A DNA stretch of 64,000 nt. Origin: Verrucomicrobiota bacterium. GTDB lineage: Bacteria > Verrucomicrobiota > Verrucomicrobiia > Limisphaerales > UBA9464. Under the pieces are notes generated by a model. That model saw only the letters and a program-made list of their open reading frames with translations. It made no database searches and was not told the DNA's origin. The position numbers and the translations under genes are program-made. Within the stretch, counting starts at the first letter, position 1; the number at the start of each line of letters is the position of its first letter. Where the stretch lies: assembly GCA_947454705.1 (NCBI GenBank), contig CANGKZ010000004.1, positions 62,001-126,000 on the forward strand, written 5' to 3'. Below are positions 52,541-61,324 of the stretch, piece by piece.

Positions 52541-52628
52541 TTGCGATGGGAAGGTTCCAGTAGGGAGGGCCAAGGTCAAAACTTTCCAAGCAGGAATCTG
52601 AGACCGCTCGGAATAGAATGAACCGGCT

Positions 52629-53426
52629 TCAAGAAGGCTCAGCTTCCTCGTCTTCCGAGGGGCATGAGTCGCTCTGTGATGCAGGGCTGCTGGCTTGCTG
52701 CGCCTTGGAAGATCGACCGTGAGGGTTGAAGCGAACCCAGGGGCGATTCCATTCCGGGTACAAATCGGAATCAAACTGGCCGAGCTGAATGAGGTCGCGG
52801 ACGTCGCGAATAATCGTTCTTCGGGAAACTCCGAATTCCCGGGCGAGGCCCGAAATGTTGGGCCGGTCATTCACCTCACGGAGGCGAATCTGCAGGCGCT
52901 GCATGCGTTTCAGTCGGTCCACATAACGACTCGGTGGCTCAGCCTCATCCCGGGTGCTGGCGGCTTCTACGGATTGCAGGAGCTGAATCGCAGCCGGCAG
53001 GCCGCACTCCGATCGCGCGCGCTCCACCGTCTGGGTGAGTTGTTTGATATCCACCGGCTTTTCGAGAACGAAGTCGGCGGACAATCCACCTTGAAGCGCT
53101 CCCAGCTGTTCGCGAATCCCCAGAGTTCCGGAAATAATGATAACCGGAACCTGCGGGGCCGCTTTTTTGAGCCGATGCACATGGTCCGCCCCCCGTTGAC
53201 CGTCCCCGAGGATGTGGTCCATGAGAATGACGTCGGGCGAATGGTGACGAAGCACTTCAAGGCCGGCCGAAATGGTGCTCACTGGAATGAGGCGATAGTC
53301 CTGCAGCACAGCAGAAAATAGATCCACTTGCAGCGGGTCATCCTCGATGACCAGTAAGGTGCCTTTGGAGTTGGTTGAGTCTGATTCTTTGGCGAGGTTT
53401 AGTTTCAGGAGCTCTGAGATGCTCAT
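52629..53426 (-). CDS. Response regulator with C-terminal HTH domain
   Basis: Encodes 265 aa. The receiver domain (about 23-140) has the acidic pair VIEDD, phosphoacceptor D70 in VILMDH and K123 in LEKPVD. After a linker, a helix-turn-helix resembling the HTH_11/DeoR type lies at about 185-217 (ISGLAREFGVSRRTIIRDVRDL). This is not a standard OmpR, LuxR or NtrC output. A low-complexity Ser/Glu tail ends the protein. It is 41 nt downstream of a histidine kinase, which presumably phosphorylates it. Target genes unknown; the small DUF6941-like gene follows. Confidence 0.85.
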   Translation of the reverse strand: MSISELLKLNLAKESDSTNSKGTLLVIEDDPLQVDLFSAVLQDYRLIPVSTISAGLEVLRHHSPDVILMDHILGDGQRGADHVHRLKKAAPQVPVIIISGTLGIREQLGALQGGLSADFVLEKPVDIKQLTQTVERARSECGLPAAIQLLQSVEAASTRDEAEPPSRYVDRLKRMQRLQIRLREVNDRPNISGLAREFGVSRRTIIRDVRDLIQLGQFDSDLYPEWNRPWVRFNPHGRSSKAQQASSPASQSDSCPSEDEEAEPS

Positions 53427-53467
53427 GGTTTCCCCGTGGTTTTGAGGTTGAGGTTGAAGGGTTAGAT

Positions 53468-54532
53468 CTAAGCTGAAATTGCTGGCAGGATGAGGTCGAA
53501 GCGGGTTCCTTCCCCGACCTTGGATTGAACCCCCAGTCCGATCCCCTCGTCCTTGGAGAGGGTGTGAACGACATACAGCCCAAGGCCGGAACCGATCCGG
53601 TTCTGCCGGTTCTTGGTGGAGTAGGAGGGCTGAAACAGGCGGTGGAATGCTTCCGGAGCGATTCCGGGACCGGAATCTGTGACGGAGATCCGGATCCAGG
53701 AGGCGGCACCGGCGGGAGGGAGAATCAAGGAGGCATTCTCCAAGGAGCGGATCCGCTCCACTTGAATTCGCAGGCAGCCGCGACCTTCCATCGCTTCGCC
53801 GGCGTTGATCATCAGGTTCAGCAGGATCCGATGCAGCGAGGTGGTTTGGACCCGTGCAAGCAGGGGGGCCGAAGGTGTGATGACCTCGACGCGGGTGGAG
53901 GCCAGATGGGATTCCTGCACCGATTGAACGGTATCCGAAATCACCTGGTCCACTTCGGCGCTCACTCCGCGCGGTTCGGGCCGGGAATACAGTCCGACCA
54001 TCGATTCGATGAGCTGCCGAGCTTGCTGGAGGGAGCGTTCGATTCCATCCGTCCGCTTCTGGATTTCGGGGACCCCTTCGGCCATCCGTGCAATCAACTG
54101 GCTGGACATCCGAACGGCCGACAACTGGTTGTTGAGATCGTGAAGGAGCCCGGCGGCCAGCAACTCCATTGATTCCCTGGAAGGGATGGGTTCAGTGCGT
54201 GCGATCTGCTCGAGCGGTTCGGCATTGGATCGCCCAGCAAACCGGTCCGTCGTACCCAGGGAGGAAGCGGCTGCACCGCTTTGGCGCACCGAGCGAATCG
54301 AAGAGGTAACCGTTGCAACCGCTCCGGCGGCGAGGAGCCCCAGCCCAAGAGGGGCCACCGGCGACTGCATGGCCAGCAGGGCATCGGTACCTGTGCTGCA
54401 GAGCGCAGCGAGCGGCGCAGCTCCGAGGCAGCACGTCAGAATTCCCACGATTCGACGGAGCGACCTCGATCGTTGAACTGCGGTGGGCTGTTCCTTTTGG
54501 AATGCCGCCGGCTGTCTGAAGAGCCTGTGCAT
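53468..54532 (-). CDS. Sensor histidine kinase
   Basis: Encodes 354 aa. Two hydrophobic segments near residues 28-46 and 57-75 anchor it. There is no obvious large sensory domain. The phosphoacceptor H131 is in GLLHDLNNQLSAVRMSSQL, the N box has LLNLMINAGEAM (N243), G1 is DSGPGIA (D286) and G2 is GSGLGLYVV. The short sensor region suggests it senses the membrane or a partner protein. It heads a kinase-response regulator pair on the same strand. Confidence 0.9.
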   Translation of the reverse strand: MHRLFRQPAAFQKEQPTAVQRSRSLRRIVGILTCCLGAAPLAALCSTGTDALLAMQSPVAPLGLGLLAAGAVATVTSSIRSVRQSGAAASSLGTTDRFAGRSNAEPLEQIARTEPIPSRESMELLAAGLLHDLNNQLSAVRMSSQLIARMAEGVPEIQKRTDGIERSLQQARQLIESMVGLYSRPEPRGVSAEVDQVISDTVQSVQESHLASTRVEVITPSAPLLARVQTTSLHRILLNLMINAGEAMEGRGCLRIQVERIRSLENASLILPPAGAASWIRISVTDSGPGIAPEAFHRLFQPSYSTKNRQNRIGSGLGLYVVHTLSKDEGIGLGVQSKVGEGTRFDLILPAISA

Positions 54533-54631
54533 GTGAAAAACAATGCAGAAGACCCTTGAGAGGCAGAAGCGAAAATCGGAACTTTATTTGAATGTCAACA
54601 CCATTTTTCCAGTAACCTTAAGTTTTTTTCG

Positions 54632-54672
54632 GCTTACAGAAAAACAGGACACCTCGTTGCCAAGGTGTCCTG
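54632..54672 (-). terminator. Intrinsic terminator of the Spy-like gene
   Basis: The stem CAGGACACCT/AGGTGTCCTG (54645-54672) is followed on the minus strand by TTTTTCTGTAAGCC. It lies about 90 nt past the minus-strand stop. Confidence 0.8.
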
Positions 54673-54762
54673 CGATTGGATGAAGATCCGTGGTACGGAG
54701 TGCGCTTTAAAGGAGGCTGGTTAGGGCTCAGGATCGGGTGGGCCGGTCTTGATTCGGGTGGA

Positions 54763-55293
54763 TCATTGAGCTGCGCCGCCGCCACCGGGACGACGATTGC
54801 CACCACCCTGACCGCCGGCACCGCCGCCGCCGCGTCCGCCGAAGCCTCCACCGAATCCGGGAGCGTTCTTGAGGCTCTCAATCTGTTCCGCCGTGAATTT
54901 GTCGCGAATCTTCGCGAATCCCTTGGCGCGGGCCACAGCGATGTCGGCTTCAATCTTCGCAACAGCGGCCGATTTTTCACGGATGGAAGCCTCGTTGACC
55001 GTCTCGGCGTAGACGGCTCCGTTGAGTTCCTTGCGGGCCTCGGTGAGCTTGGTGTTCAGCTCGCGAGTGTCTTGGCTCAGCGTTCGGAGGGCCTCGCGCT
55101 GTTCATCGGACAGGTTGGCCATGGGGCCACCGCCGCCGCGTCGACCACCTTGACCGCCGCCTTGGCCGCCAGCTTGTCCACCACCGCCGCCGCCGGCGTT
55201 TCCGTTTTGGGCGAAGGTGGGGGTGAGATGGAACAGCGTCGATGCGGCGAGCACGGCCAGCGCGCTGCGGAGGAGGGAGGAGCTTTGTTTCAT
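54763..55293 (-). CDS. Spy/CpxP-like exported protein with Gly-rich ends
   Basis: Encodes 176 aa. A signal peptide (RSALAVLAASTLFHLTPTFA) is followed by a Gly/Gln-rich block, then an all-helical core of about 80 residues (NLSDEQREALRTLSQDTREL...; IREKSAAVAKIEADIAVARAKGFAKIRDKFTAEQIESLK) with the LTxxQ-like ends of Spy/CpxP periplasmic chaperones or metal-resistance proteins. A Gly/Arg-rich tail closes it. Probably an envelope-stress chaperone-like protein; metal binding is not shown. Confidence 0.78.
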   Translation of the reverse strand: MKQSSSLLRSALAVLAASTLFHLTPTFAQNGNAGGGGGGQAGGQGGGQGGRRGGGGPMANLSDEQREALRTLSQDTRELNTKLTEARKELNGAVYAETVNEASIREKSAAVAKIEADIAVARAKGFAKIRDKFTAEQIESLKNAPGFGGGFGGRGGGGAGGQGGGNRRPGGGGAAQ

Positions 55294-55471
55294 GGGGAGG
55301 GACCTAGTGTGAGTCTTTGTGTGTGACACACCTGCCGGGAGGCAGGGGGTTGCGGCTGATGCAACCGTGTGTGGAGAAGAAGACGTGAGCGCGGACCGAT
55401 TGGTTACCGAGGCCGATCCTGCGGGCGGCCCTGTACCGTTGCCGAATTGCGGCGCAACGGGTTGCAAGGAA

Positions 55472-56134
55472 TCAGCCGCGCGCGAGCAGGTGAACCAGGC
55501 GGAACGCGATCACCACGGCGGTGATCAGGAGAACAATTCCGCTGCCTTGGGAGACGCGACGGAGGAGGCTGGCTGAGAAGCGGCCGTGTCCCCGGGAGAC
55601 GCCCCAACTCACCCCTGCGAACCAAACCATGCCGCTCAACGCCACGCCCGCGCAGAAGGTCAGTTTGGAGTTCCACTGACTGTCGAGAACGCCCTGCGAG
55701 ATGAGGGATGCCGTGATTCCGAGCCAAAGCAGCAGCACGCCGGGATTGGCGAGGACCCGAACAAATCCGATCCAGAACGCGGTGTGGGGATGCAGGCGTC
55801 TCTCGACCAGTTCCACGCCGCGGGCTTCTCCGGGGACGTGTCCGGCGAGCAGGTATTTGATTCCGAGCCAGAGCACGAGGACGAAGCTTGCCAGCTGCAT
55901 GGCAGCCTGGACGTTGCGGGAAAGAAAGAAGCTGGAGAAACCCGCGAACGCGATGCCGCAGTAGATGGTTTCCATCACCACCGCCCCGGCTGCGATCATG
56001 AATGCGCGCAGAAAACCGTTGCGCGCGCTCTCGTTGACGATGGTCACGTTGATGGGACCGCCCAGCGCGGATGTGATGAATCCGGCCAGCATTCCCAGCC
56101 CCCCTCCGAGGGCAATGTCTCCCCAGTCGATCAT
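55472..56134 (-). CDS. LysE/RhtB-family exporter
   Basis: Encodes 220 aa with about six membrane helices. The family start ITSALGGPINVTIVNESARNG, with the conserved GP(I/V) motif, and LVLWLGIKYLL and FVRVLANPGVLLLWLGI in the middle fit LysE exporters of amino acids. ATG 56134 is taken because the upstream open frame contains unrelated sequence from the pssA region. It lies 16 nt downstream of pssA on the same strand, so may be co-transcribed. Substrate unknown. Confidence 0.82.
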   Translation of the reverse strand: MIDWGDIALGGGLGMLAGFITSALGGPINVTIVNESARNGFLRAFMIAAGAVVMETIYCGIAFAGFSSFFLSRNVQAAMQLASFVLVLWLGIKYLLAGHVPGEARGVELVERRLHPHTAFWIGFVRVLANPGVLLLWLGITASLISQGVLDSQWNSKLTFCAGVALSGMVWFAGVSWGVSRGHGRFSASLLRRVSQGSGIVLLITAVVIAFRLVHLLARG

Positions 56135-56150
56135 CCGGTCGTGATTCCGG

Positions 56151-57071
56151 TTAGTGCTTGCCCGAAATCGGTCCGCTGGATTCGGAGGCATCCTCGGCTT
56201 CATCGGGTTCGTCATCGACCTCGATCTCGCGCTGCATTTGACGCGAGATGCTGGGGCGGATGAAGCCGTAGAGCAGATACGCGGTGAAACCCAGCGGAGC
56301 GGCCACGGGCAGCACCTTCTGCCAGAGAAGAAACAGGAAGGCGATGACCACGACAATGATGAGCGTTTTGACGAAGGGGCGTTGGGTTCTCCAATCGAGT
56401 TTCTTGAAGGTCGGATACTTCACCTCGCTGACCATCATGATGGAAAGAAACACGAGGATGACCGGGAGGATGAATCGCCAGCGGCTTCCTTCGAGGTCTT
56501 GGAACGGCTTTTCATCCCACCAAAGCAAAAACAGCGTCAGCGAGGCGACCATTCCCGCCGCTGCGGGGATGGGAAATCCGAGAAAGTATTTTCCCCCGCC
56601 GGTGCCAGCCTGGGCGGCGAGGCAGTTGAACCTCGCGAGCCGGAAGGCGCCGCAGATGACATACAGCGAGGCGATGAACCATCCGAATTCCGGGTGGTTT
56701 ACGAACACCGGCTTCAGGACGATGCGATGGACGAGGAACGCCGGGGCCACACCAAAGCTGACGATGTCAGCCAGGGAGTCGAACTCGCGTCCGAACGGGG
56801 ATTCAAACCCTCCCATTCGCGCGACTCGGCCATCCAGAAGATCCAGGATGCAGGCCAGGAGGATGTAAAGCAGAGCCGTTCGGATGACGGAACTGAAGTT
56901 CGACGCGCTGGGGTCGGCTTCCACGATGCGCGTCAGCGCCAGGAACCCGCAGAAGAGATTTCCCGCCGTGAAGAGATTCGGCAGCAGGTAAATCTTCAAC
57001 CGGCCGTCGGGACCGATCCCTTCGGTGGCCGCGGCCGGGGCGCTGACTGGCGGGGTGGGCTTGGCGCTCAT
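56151..57071 (-). CDS. pssA: CDP-diacylglycerol--serine O-phosphatidyltransferase
   Basis: Encodes 306 aa. The CDP-alcohol transferase motif D-G-x2-A-R-x8-G-x3-D-x3-D spans DLLDGRVARMGGFESPFG then REFDSLAD (D80-G81, D98, D102). About eight membrane helices follow, with an acidic C-terminal tail (DDEPDEAEDASESSG). It makes phosphatidylserine from CDP-diacylglycerol and serine. It starts 4 nt after psd, so both genes are one unit for phosphatidylethanolamine synthesis. Confidence 0.92.
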   Translation of the reverse strand: MSAKPTPPVSAPAAATEGIGPDGRLKIYLLPNLFTAGNLFCGFLALTRIVEADPSASNFSSVIRTALLYILLACILDLLDGRVARMGGFESPFGREFDSLADIVSFGVAPAFLVHRIVLKPVFVNHPEFGWFIASLYVICGAFRLARFNCLAAQAGTGGGKYFLGFPIPAAAGMVASLTLFLLWWDEKPFQDLEGSRWRFILPVILVFLSIMMVSEVKYPTFKKLDWRTQRPFVKTLIIVVVIAFLFLLWQKVLPVAAPLGFTAYLLYGFIRPSISRQMQREIEVDDEPDEAEDASESSGPISGKH

Positions 57072-57075
57072 GAAG

Positions 57076-57753
57076 TCAAAGCAGACGCCCCAGCACCGTC
57101 TGACCGCCAAACACCTTGTCTCCGAGTTTCACAGTCACCTCCGACTTCAACGGCAGGTAAACGTTCACACGCGATCCAAACTGGATCAGGGAAATCCGTT
57201 CGCCCTTGGCCACGATTTCGCCGATGCGGGTCCAGGGAATGATGCGTCGGGCGATCAGGCCCGTGATGAGCCGCACGCCGATGCGCACGCCAGGCGTTTT
57301 CGTGGCGTTGAATCCGATCAGCACGTTCTCGTTGTGGGCGGCGGACTCGGTTTTCAACGCATTGAGAAACAGGCCGGGCGTGTGTGTTTGATAGAACACC
57401 GAGCCCTCGACCGGTGACTGCTGGACGTGGACGTTGAAAACGGACAGGAAGATCGAAATGCGGCGGCAGGGCCCGCCCATCACTTCTTTTTCCGTGGTCT
57501 CATCGATGACGTCCACGGTTCCGTGGGCCGGGGCGACGATGAGCGAAGGATCCGGCGGGACGACAGGATCCGGATCGCGGAAGAACCACAGGACAAAGGC
57601 GAAGAACACGAATCCGAGCGCACAAATGAGCGCCGCCAGCCCTGGCGATTTCGGCCAGAAAAATGCGGTAAACCCGGACAGCAGGACCACCAGCATGAGT
57701 CCCTTGCCCAGAATGACGGACGCGGCATTGAGCGCCTTTCCCTTATGCTTCAC
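57076..57753 (-). CDS. psd: Phosphatidylserine decarboxylase, short type
   Basis: Encodes 225 aa, the shorter archaeal/bacterial type. One or two N-terminal helices anchor it. Key segments are VAPAHGTVDVI, RISIFLSVFNVHVQQSPVEG and the self-cleavage site FGSRVNVYLP (G193-S194), which forms the pyruvoyl group. It decarboxylates phosphatidylserine from PssA. It precedes pssA by 4 nt, the classical order in many bacteria. Confidence 0.93.
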   Translation of the reverse strand: MKHKGKALNAASVILGKGLMLVVLLSGFTAFFWPKSPGLAALICALGFVFFAFVLWFFRDPDPVVPPDPSLIVAPAHGTVDVIDETTEKEVMGGPCRRISIFLSVFNVHVQQSPVEGSVFYQTHTPGLFLNALKTESAAHNENVLIGFNATKTPGVRIGVRLITGLIARRIIPWTRIGEIVAKGERISLIQFGSRVNVYLPLKSEVTVKLGDKVFGGQTVLGRLL

Positions 57754-57796
57754 CGCGGCAATCTAGACCCTGCCGGGTAGGCAGGGGAAGCCCGGG

Positions 57797-58348
57797 TTAT
57801 GGGGCAGGGGGGCGGCGTTTCTGCTGGGGCGGGGAATCGGGATCGATCAATTGACTGATCATCGGCCAAAGCGGGCGCAAATCATCGTCGCGAAGCGCCT
57901 GCTCCCGGAGTGCCGCGGGATTTCCCGTGCTCCGCGCGCGCCGGTACCAATTCCAGGCTTCATCGAGCTGATTCTCCTGCGCGCAATAGCACGCAAGATT
58001 GTAGGGAATCAGCTCGTTGTCGGGAAACAGGTCGGCTGCCGGAACGAGCAATTCAAAGGCACGAGGAATTCCTCCGCCGGGCATGCGTCGGGCCGCGTAG
58101 GCGCGATGAATCCATCCACCGGCCGAGCCCGGATGGTTGCGGACGAGCAGCTCGGCAATGGCATACGCGGCGGTCCAGTTCTTCTGCAGGGCAAAGGCCT
58201 GCCATTGGAGATCGAGGACCTCGGGGCGGACCTCGGTGCCTGCGGACAGGTCGCGCAATTCCGACTGAGCCTCCGCGGGCAATCCGAGCATGAGCCAGCC
58301 TTGGGCGGCGTTCACCCGGTGCAGATCGGAAGGCGCGAAAGGCTCCAC
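57797..58348 (-). CDS. TPR-like repeat protein
   Basis: Encodes 183 aa. Several TPR-like helices are visible (VNAAQGWLMLGLPAEAQSEL; QAFALQKNWTAAYAIAELL; YNLACYCAQENQLDEAWNWY). No signal peptide, so it is probably cytosolic and acts in protein-protein contacts. It lies 43 nt upstream of psd on the same strand, on the 5' side of the phospholipid genes. The partner is unknown. A Pro/Arg tail ends it. Confidence 0.75.
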   Translation of the reverse strand: MEPFAPSDLHRVNAAQGWLMLGLPAEAQSELRDLSAGTEVRPEVLDLQWQAFALQKNWTAAYAIAELLVRNHPGSAGGWIHRAYAARRMPGGGIPRAFELLVPAADLFPDNELIPYNLACYCAQENQLDEAWNWYRRARSTGNPAALREQALRDDDLRPLWPMISQLIDPDSPPQQKRRPPAP

Positions 58349-58413
58349 GCGGCTACCTTAGGAGTTGGTCCCGCGGGGGCAAGCTTCGTGCCGTGCCGTG
58401 GCGGGTTCGTGGT

Positions 58414-58755
58414 TTACCAGCCGGACGGCCAGCGCACGGATCCGTCGGAGTCCAACTCAAAGGGCGCTGAATGCACGACCGCACCGAGGGGAATCGGCCC
58501 ATACACGTGCGGAAACAGTTCGGCCCCCCCGCGGGTGTTCTCACGTTTGACCTGCGTCCCCGATGGAAGCAGCGACTCGTTCACGACGAGCAGGGTCAGC
58601 CCGGTTTTGCCGCGGTAATAGCGTTGGGCAACTCCCGCCACCTGATGACGCTCCGAGAAATGAATGAACCCCTCCGCAGCCAAATCCGGGCTGGCGAAGG
58701 AACCCGTCTGCTGCGCTTCGGTCCAGTGGGCGGCTTCAGCGATGCGATAAATCAT
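58414..58755 (-). CDS. DUF952 family protein
   Basis: Encodes 113 aa. The family signature is IYRIAEAAHWTEAQQTGSF, EGFIHFSERHQVAGVAQRYY, LTLLVVNESLL and FPHVYGPIPLGAVVHSAPF. DUF952 proteins are small cytosolic proteins with no known function, sometimes fused to glutathione-transferase-like domains. It follows the DUF2225-like gene by 36 nt, on the same strand. Confidence 0.88.
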   Translation of the reverse strand: MIYRIAEAAHWTEAQQTGSFASPDLAAEGFIHFSERHQVAGVAQRYYRGKTGLTLLVVNESLLPSGTQVKRENTRGGAELFPHVYGPIPLGAVVHSAPFELDSDGSVRWPSGW

Positions 58756-58791
58756 GGGTAAAAGACGGAGAGATGCGTCGAGTGCGATCGT

Positions 58792-59598
58792 TCACTTCGA
58801 ACCGCTGGAGACGGGTTTTCGAAGCTGGAGTCGGGTGGCCTTTCCCGGGGTGGTGGTGCGGGTTCCGGGATTCGGTTCCAGAGGTTCGGCGGTGGAGATG
58901 CGTGCGGTAATCAACTCGCGCTGGCGTTGAATCATCCGCGGTGCGAGGCCCGTGCGAAAGGCAGGATGAGCGGACCATCGTTTGATCCAGGCATCGGCCG
59001 CTTCAAATTCACCGGCACGTCGGTGGAGATCGGCGCGCACGAGAATGGCTTCGAAATCAGGGGTGGTGCCGGTGGCGGTCTTGGAATCCAGATGGCGATC
59101 CAGCCAGCGAGCGCTCTGCTTCCGACATTCCAGTTCTGCGGCGCGATTGGGGCCGGATTCCCACTGCCATGAGGCTGCGAGCCAGGTCATGGCGAGTTCT
59201 CGCGGGGAATTTTTTTGCGCTTCGAAGATCACCGCGAGGCGATGATAGGTCGGAGTTCCTGCTGGCAGATGGGTAAAGCGGGCGGACTGGACCGCAGACC
59301 GGATCGACTTCAACTCCGACTCAGCGAGCGGTTTGCCCTCGGATCCGAAGCGGACGTTTCGACATTTCGGACACTCCGGCAGCGTCCAGGGCGAGGCAAT
59401 GGGCCCGGTGGGGCGGAAATCCAACCGCATGCCGGTTTGGGTTCCCGAGCCCGCGAGGTGTGCCACAAATTCGGTTCTACAAACCGTGCAGGTGAGCCGG
59501 GCCGGAGGCGCGGGGGTGAGGGCGCGGAGCGAAACGAACGAGAAGAGCCCAGCGACGGCAAGCAGGGAGAACCGACGCCGGGAGTGGAGGAAACTCAT
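58792..59598 (-). CDS. Exported hypothetical, DUF2225-like with zinc-ribbon cysteines
   Basis: Encodes 268 aa. A signal-like helix (FSLLAVAGLFSFVSL) is followed by LTCTVCRTEF and, 50 residues on, PECPKCRNVRF, two CxxC pairs likely to bind zinc, as in DUF2225-type proteins. The rest is helical and TPR-like (RELAMTWLAASWQWESGPN; RADLHRRAGEFEAADAWI). Function unknown; the leader suggests membrane or periplasmic location. ATG 59598 opens the hydrophobic leader. Confidence 0.68.
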   Translation of the reverse strand: MSFLHSRRRFSLLAVAGLFSFVSLRALTPAPPARLTCTVCRTEFVAHLAGSGTQTGMRLDFRPTGPIASPWTLPECPKCRNVRFGSEGKPLAESELKSIRSAVQSARFTHLPAGTPTYHRLAVIFEAQKNSPRELAMTWLAASWQWESGPNRAAELECRKQSARWLDRHLDSKTATGTTPDFEAILVRADLHRRAGEFEAADAWIKRWSAHPAFRTGLAPRMIQRQRELITARISTAEPLEPNPGTRTTTPGKATRLQLRKPVSSGSK

Positions 59599-59712
59599 GC
59601 GCCGGGAGGAGGAACTGGAACCGTGGAAGTTCCACCCCGCTCTCGCCGCGGTTCGAATGGGAATTCGGGGAAATCCCATCCGATACCGCGGCGTGCGGAG
59701 TTCGGTGCCGGA

Positions 59713-60585
59713 TCAGGCGAAGATGATTTCGCCGTCCGTGCGGGTGCGGGCCTGGAAACCGGCCAGCAGCTTCGCCGTGACCGGACCGGGCTTGCCGGTG
59801 CCGATGACGCGTCCATCGACCTTCACCACCGGGATGATTTCCGCAGCGGTGCCGGTGAGGAACATTTCATCCGCATTGTAGACGTCGTAGCGGGTGAGGT
59901 TGGGTTCCGCGAAGGCGATTCCCTGTTCCTTGGCCACGTCGAGCACGGTGTTGCGGGTGATGCCGTACAGCGCGCCGGCGCTGAGCGGCGGGGTGAAGAG
60001 CTTGCCCTTCTGGACGAGGAACACGTTGTCCCCGGTGCATTCGGCCACGAATCCGTCGGAGTTCAGCATGATCGCCTCTTCGACGCCGGCGTTGTTGGCT
60101 TCGATGCGGGCGAGGATGTTGTTGAGGTAATTCAACGACTTGATGGCCGGGTTGACCGAGTTGACCAGGTTGCGCGTGGTCGGGACGGTCACGATGGTCA
60201 GGCCCTCCTGATAGTACTTCTCAGGATAGAGCTGGATCGTGGCCGCGATGATGATCACCGAGGGCTTCGGGCAGCGGCGCGGATCAAGGCCGAGGGTGCC
60301 TTTGCCGCGGGTGACGAGCAGGCGGATGTAGCCGTCGCGGAGATTGTTCTGGCGGCAGGTTTCCACGGTCGCCGCGATCATCTCCTCCTGGGTCATGGGG
60401 ATGTCGAGGAGGATGGCCTTGGCGGACCAGTAGAGGCGCTCGATGTGTTCCTTCAGCTTGAACACCCGGTTGTGGTACATGCGGATGCCCTCGAACACGC
60501 CGTCTCCATAAAGAAGACCGTGGTCGAAGACGGAGACCTTGGCATCCGCTTCGCTGACGAACTCACCATCAAGATAGATTTTCAT
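59713..60585 (-). CDS. ilvE: Branched-chain amino acid aminotransferase
   Basis: Encodes 290 aa of the class IV PLP fold. The PLP lysine is K149 in NPAIKSLNYLNNILARIEA, with DHGLLYGDGVFEGIRMY at the start, AECTGDNVFLV and YDVYNADEMFLTGTAAEIIPV. It transaminates valine, leucine and isoleucine or their keto acids. D-amino acid aminotransferase or ADC lyase are relatives, but the FEGIR and TGTAAEI motifs fit IlvE best. ATG 60585 begins the conserved MKIYLDGEFV. A monocistronic gene. Confidence 0.88.
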   Translation of the reverse strand: MKIYLDGEFVSEADAKVSVFDHGLLYGDGVFEGIRMYHNRVFKLKEHIERLYWSAKAILLDIPMTQEEMIAATVETCRQNNLRDGYIRLLVTRGKGTLGLDPRRCPKPSVIIIAATIQLYPEKYYQEGLTIVTVPTTRNLVNSVNPAIKSLNYLNNILARIEANNAGVEEAIMLNSDGFVAECTGDNVFLVQKGKLFTPPLSAGALYGITRNTVLDVAKEQGIAFAEPNLTRYDVYNADEMFLTGTAAEIIPVVKVDGRVIGTGKPGPVTAKLLAGFQARTRTDGEIIFA

Positions 60586-60690
60586 CGAAGATATTCGGTT
60601 GAGGCTAGAAAGCCGCCGGCCGGGCGGCAACGGTTTTAGACGGACTGTTGGTTTTGTGGTTCTGCAATCGCTGCGTTTTTTGGGCTGGGT

Positions 60691-60731
60691 ACAAAAACAA
60701 AAAGGGCGCGGCTGGTGTGGCCGCGCCCTTG
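60691..60731 (-). terminator. Intrinsic terminator of the AhpC/TSA peroxiredoxin gene
   Basis: The stem AAGGGCGCGGC/GCCGCGCCCTT (60702-60730) is followed on the minus strand by TTTTGTTTTTGT, a strong T tract. Confidence 0.9.
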
Positions 60732-60749
60732 AAGATGGGGAGTCTGCGT

Positions 60750-61229
60750 TTACTGAAGCTGGGCCAAGGTGGCCTTGATGGCTTCGAAGTTGGGCAGGTC
60801 CTTGGGCGTCGGCGTCTGCTCGGCGTAACGTACTACGCCCGCCTTATCGATGACGAACGCAGCACGGGCCGAGGTGTCGCCTACGCCGGCGAGCATCGGG
60901 AACCGAACCTGGTACGCATCGGTGACCGACTTGTTCAGGTCGCTGGCGATCTTGATGGTGATCTTGTTGTGGTTGGCCCACGCCTCCTGGGCAAACGGGC
61001 TGTCCACGCTGATGGCGATCACGTCGGCATTCAGCGCGCTGTAGGCACCGAGTCCGGAGGTGATGTCGCACATCTCCTGGGTGCAGACGCCGGTGAAGGC
61101 CAGCGGGAAGAACAACAGGACGGTGTTCTTGCTGCCGAAATTGGCGGACAGCTTGACGTCGGCAAGACCGGCGGCGGACTTGGACTTGAGCGTGAAATCA
61201 GGGGCTTGGGAACCGACAGCAATAGGCAT
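60750..61229 (-). CDS. Peroxiredoxin (AhpC/TSA, AhpE-like)
   Basis: Encodes 159 aa. The peroxidatic Cys is C49 in FFPLAFTGVCTQEMC, with C54 as possible resolving residue. The DFTLKSK start and SARAAFVIDKAGVVRYAE end are typical of the AhpE-like/AhpC-TSA class. It reduces peroxides, with a thiol partner not identified here. It is followed by a strong terminator and separated by 95 nt from the Bcp-type gene on the same strand. Confidence 0.9.
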   Translation of the reverse strand: MPIAVGSQAPDFTLKSKSAAGLADVKLSANFGSKNTVLLFFPLAFTGVCTQEMCDITSGLGAYSALNADVIAISVDSPFAQEAWANHNKITIKIASDLNKSVTDAYQVRFPMLAGVGDTSARAAFVIDKAGVVRYAEQTPTPKDLPNFEAIKATLAQLQ

Positions 61230-61324
61230 GGTAGGAACAGGTTGGTAGGTGAGCGTCGAACGTGGCGGAAGAAATAGGGGGATGCGCGCGGAGTGTCAAA
61301 CGACAGTCTTGAGGCCTCGCGGGA

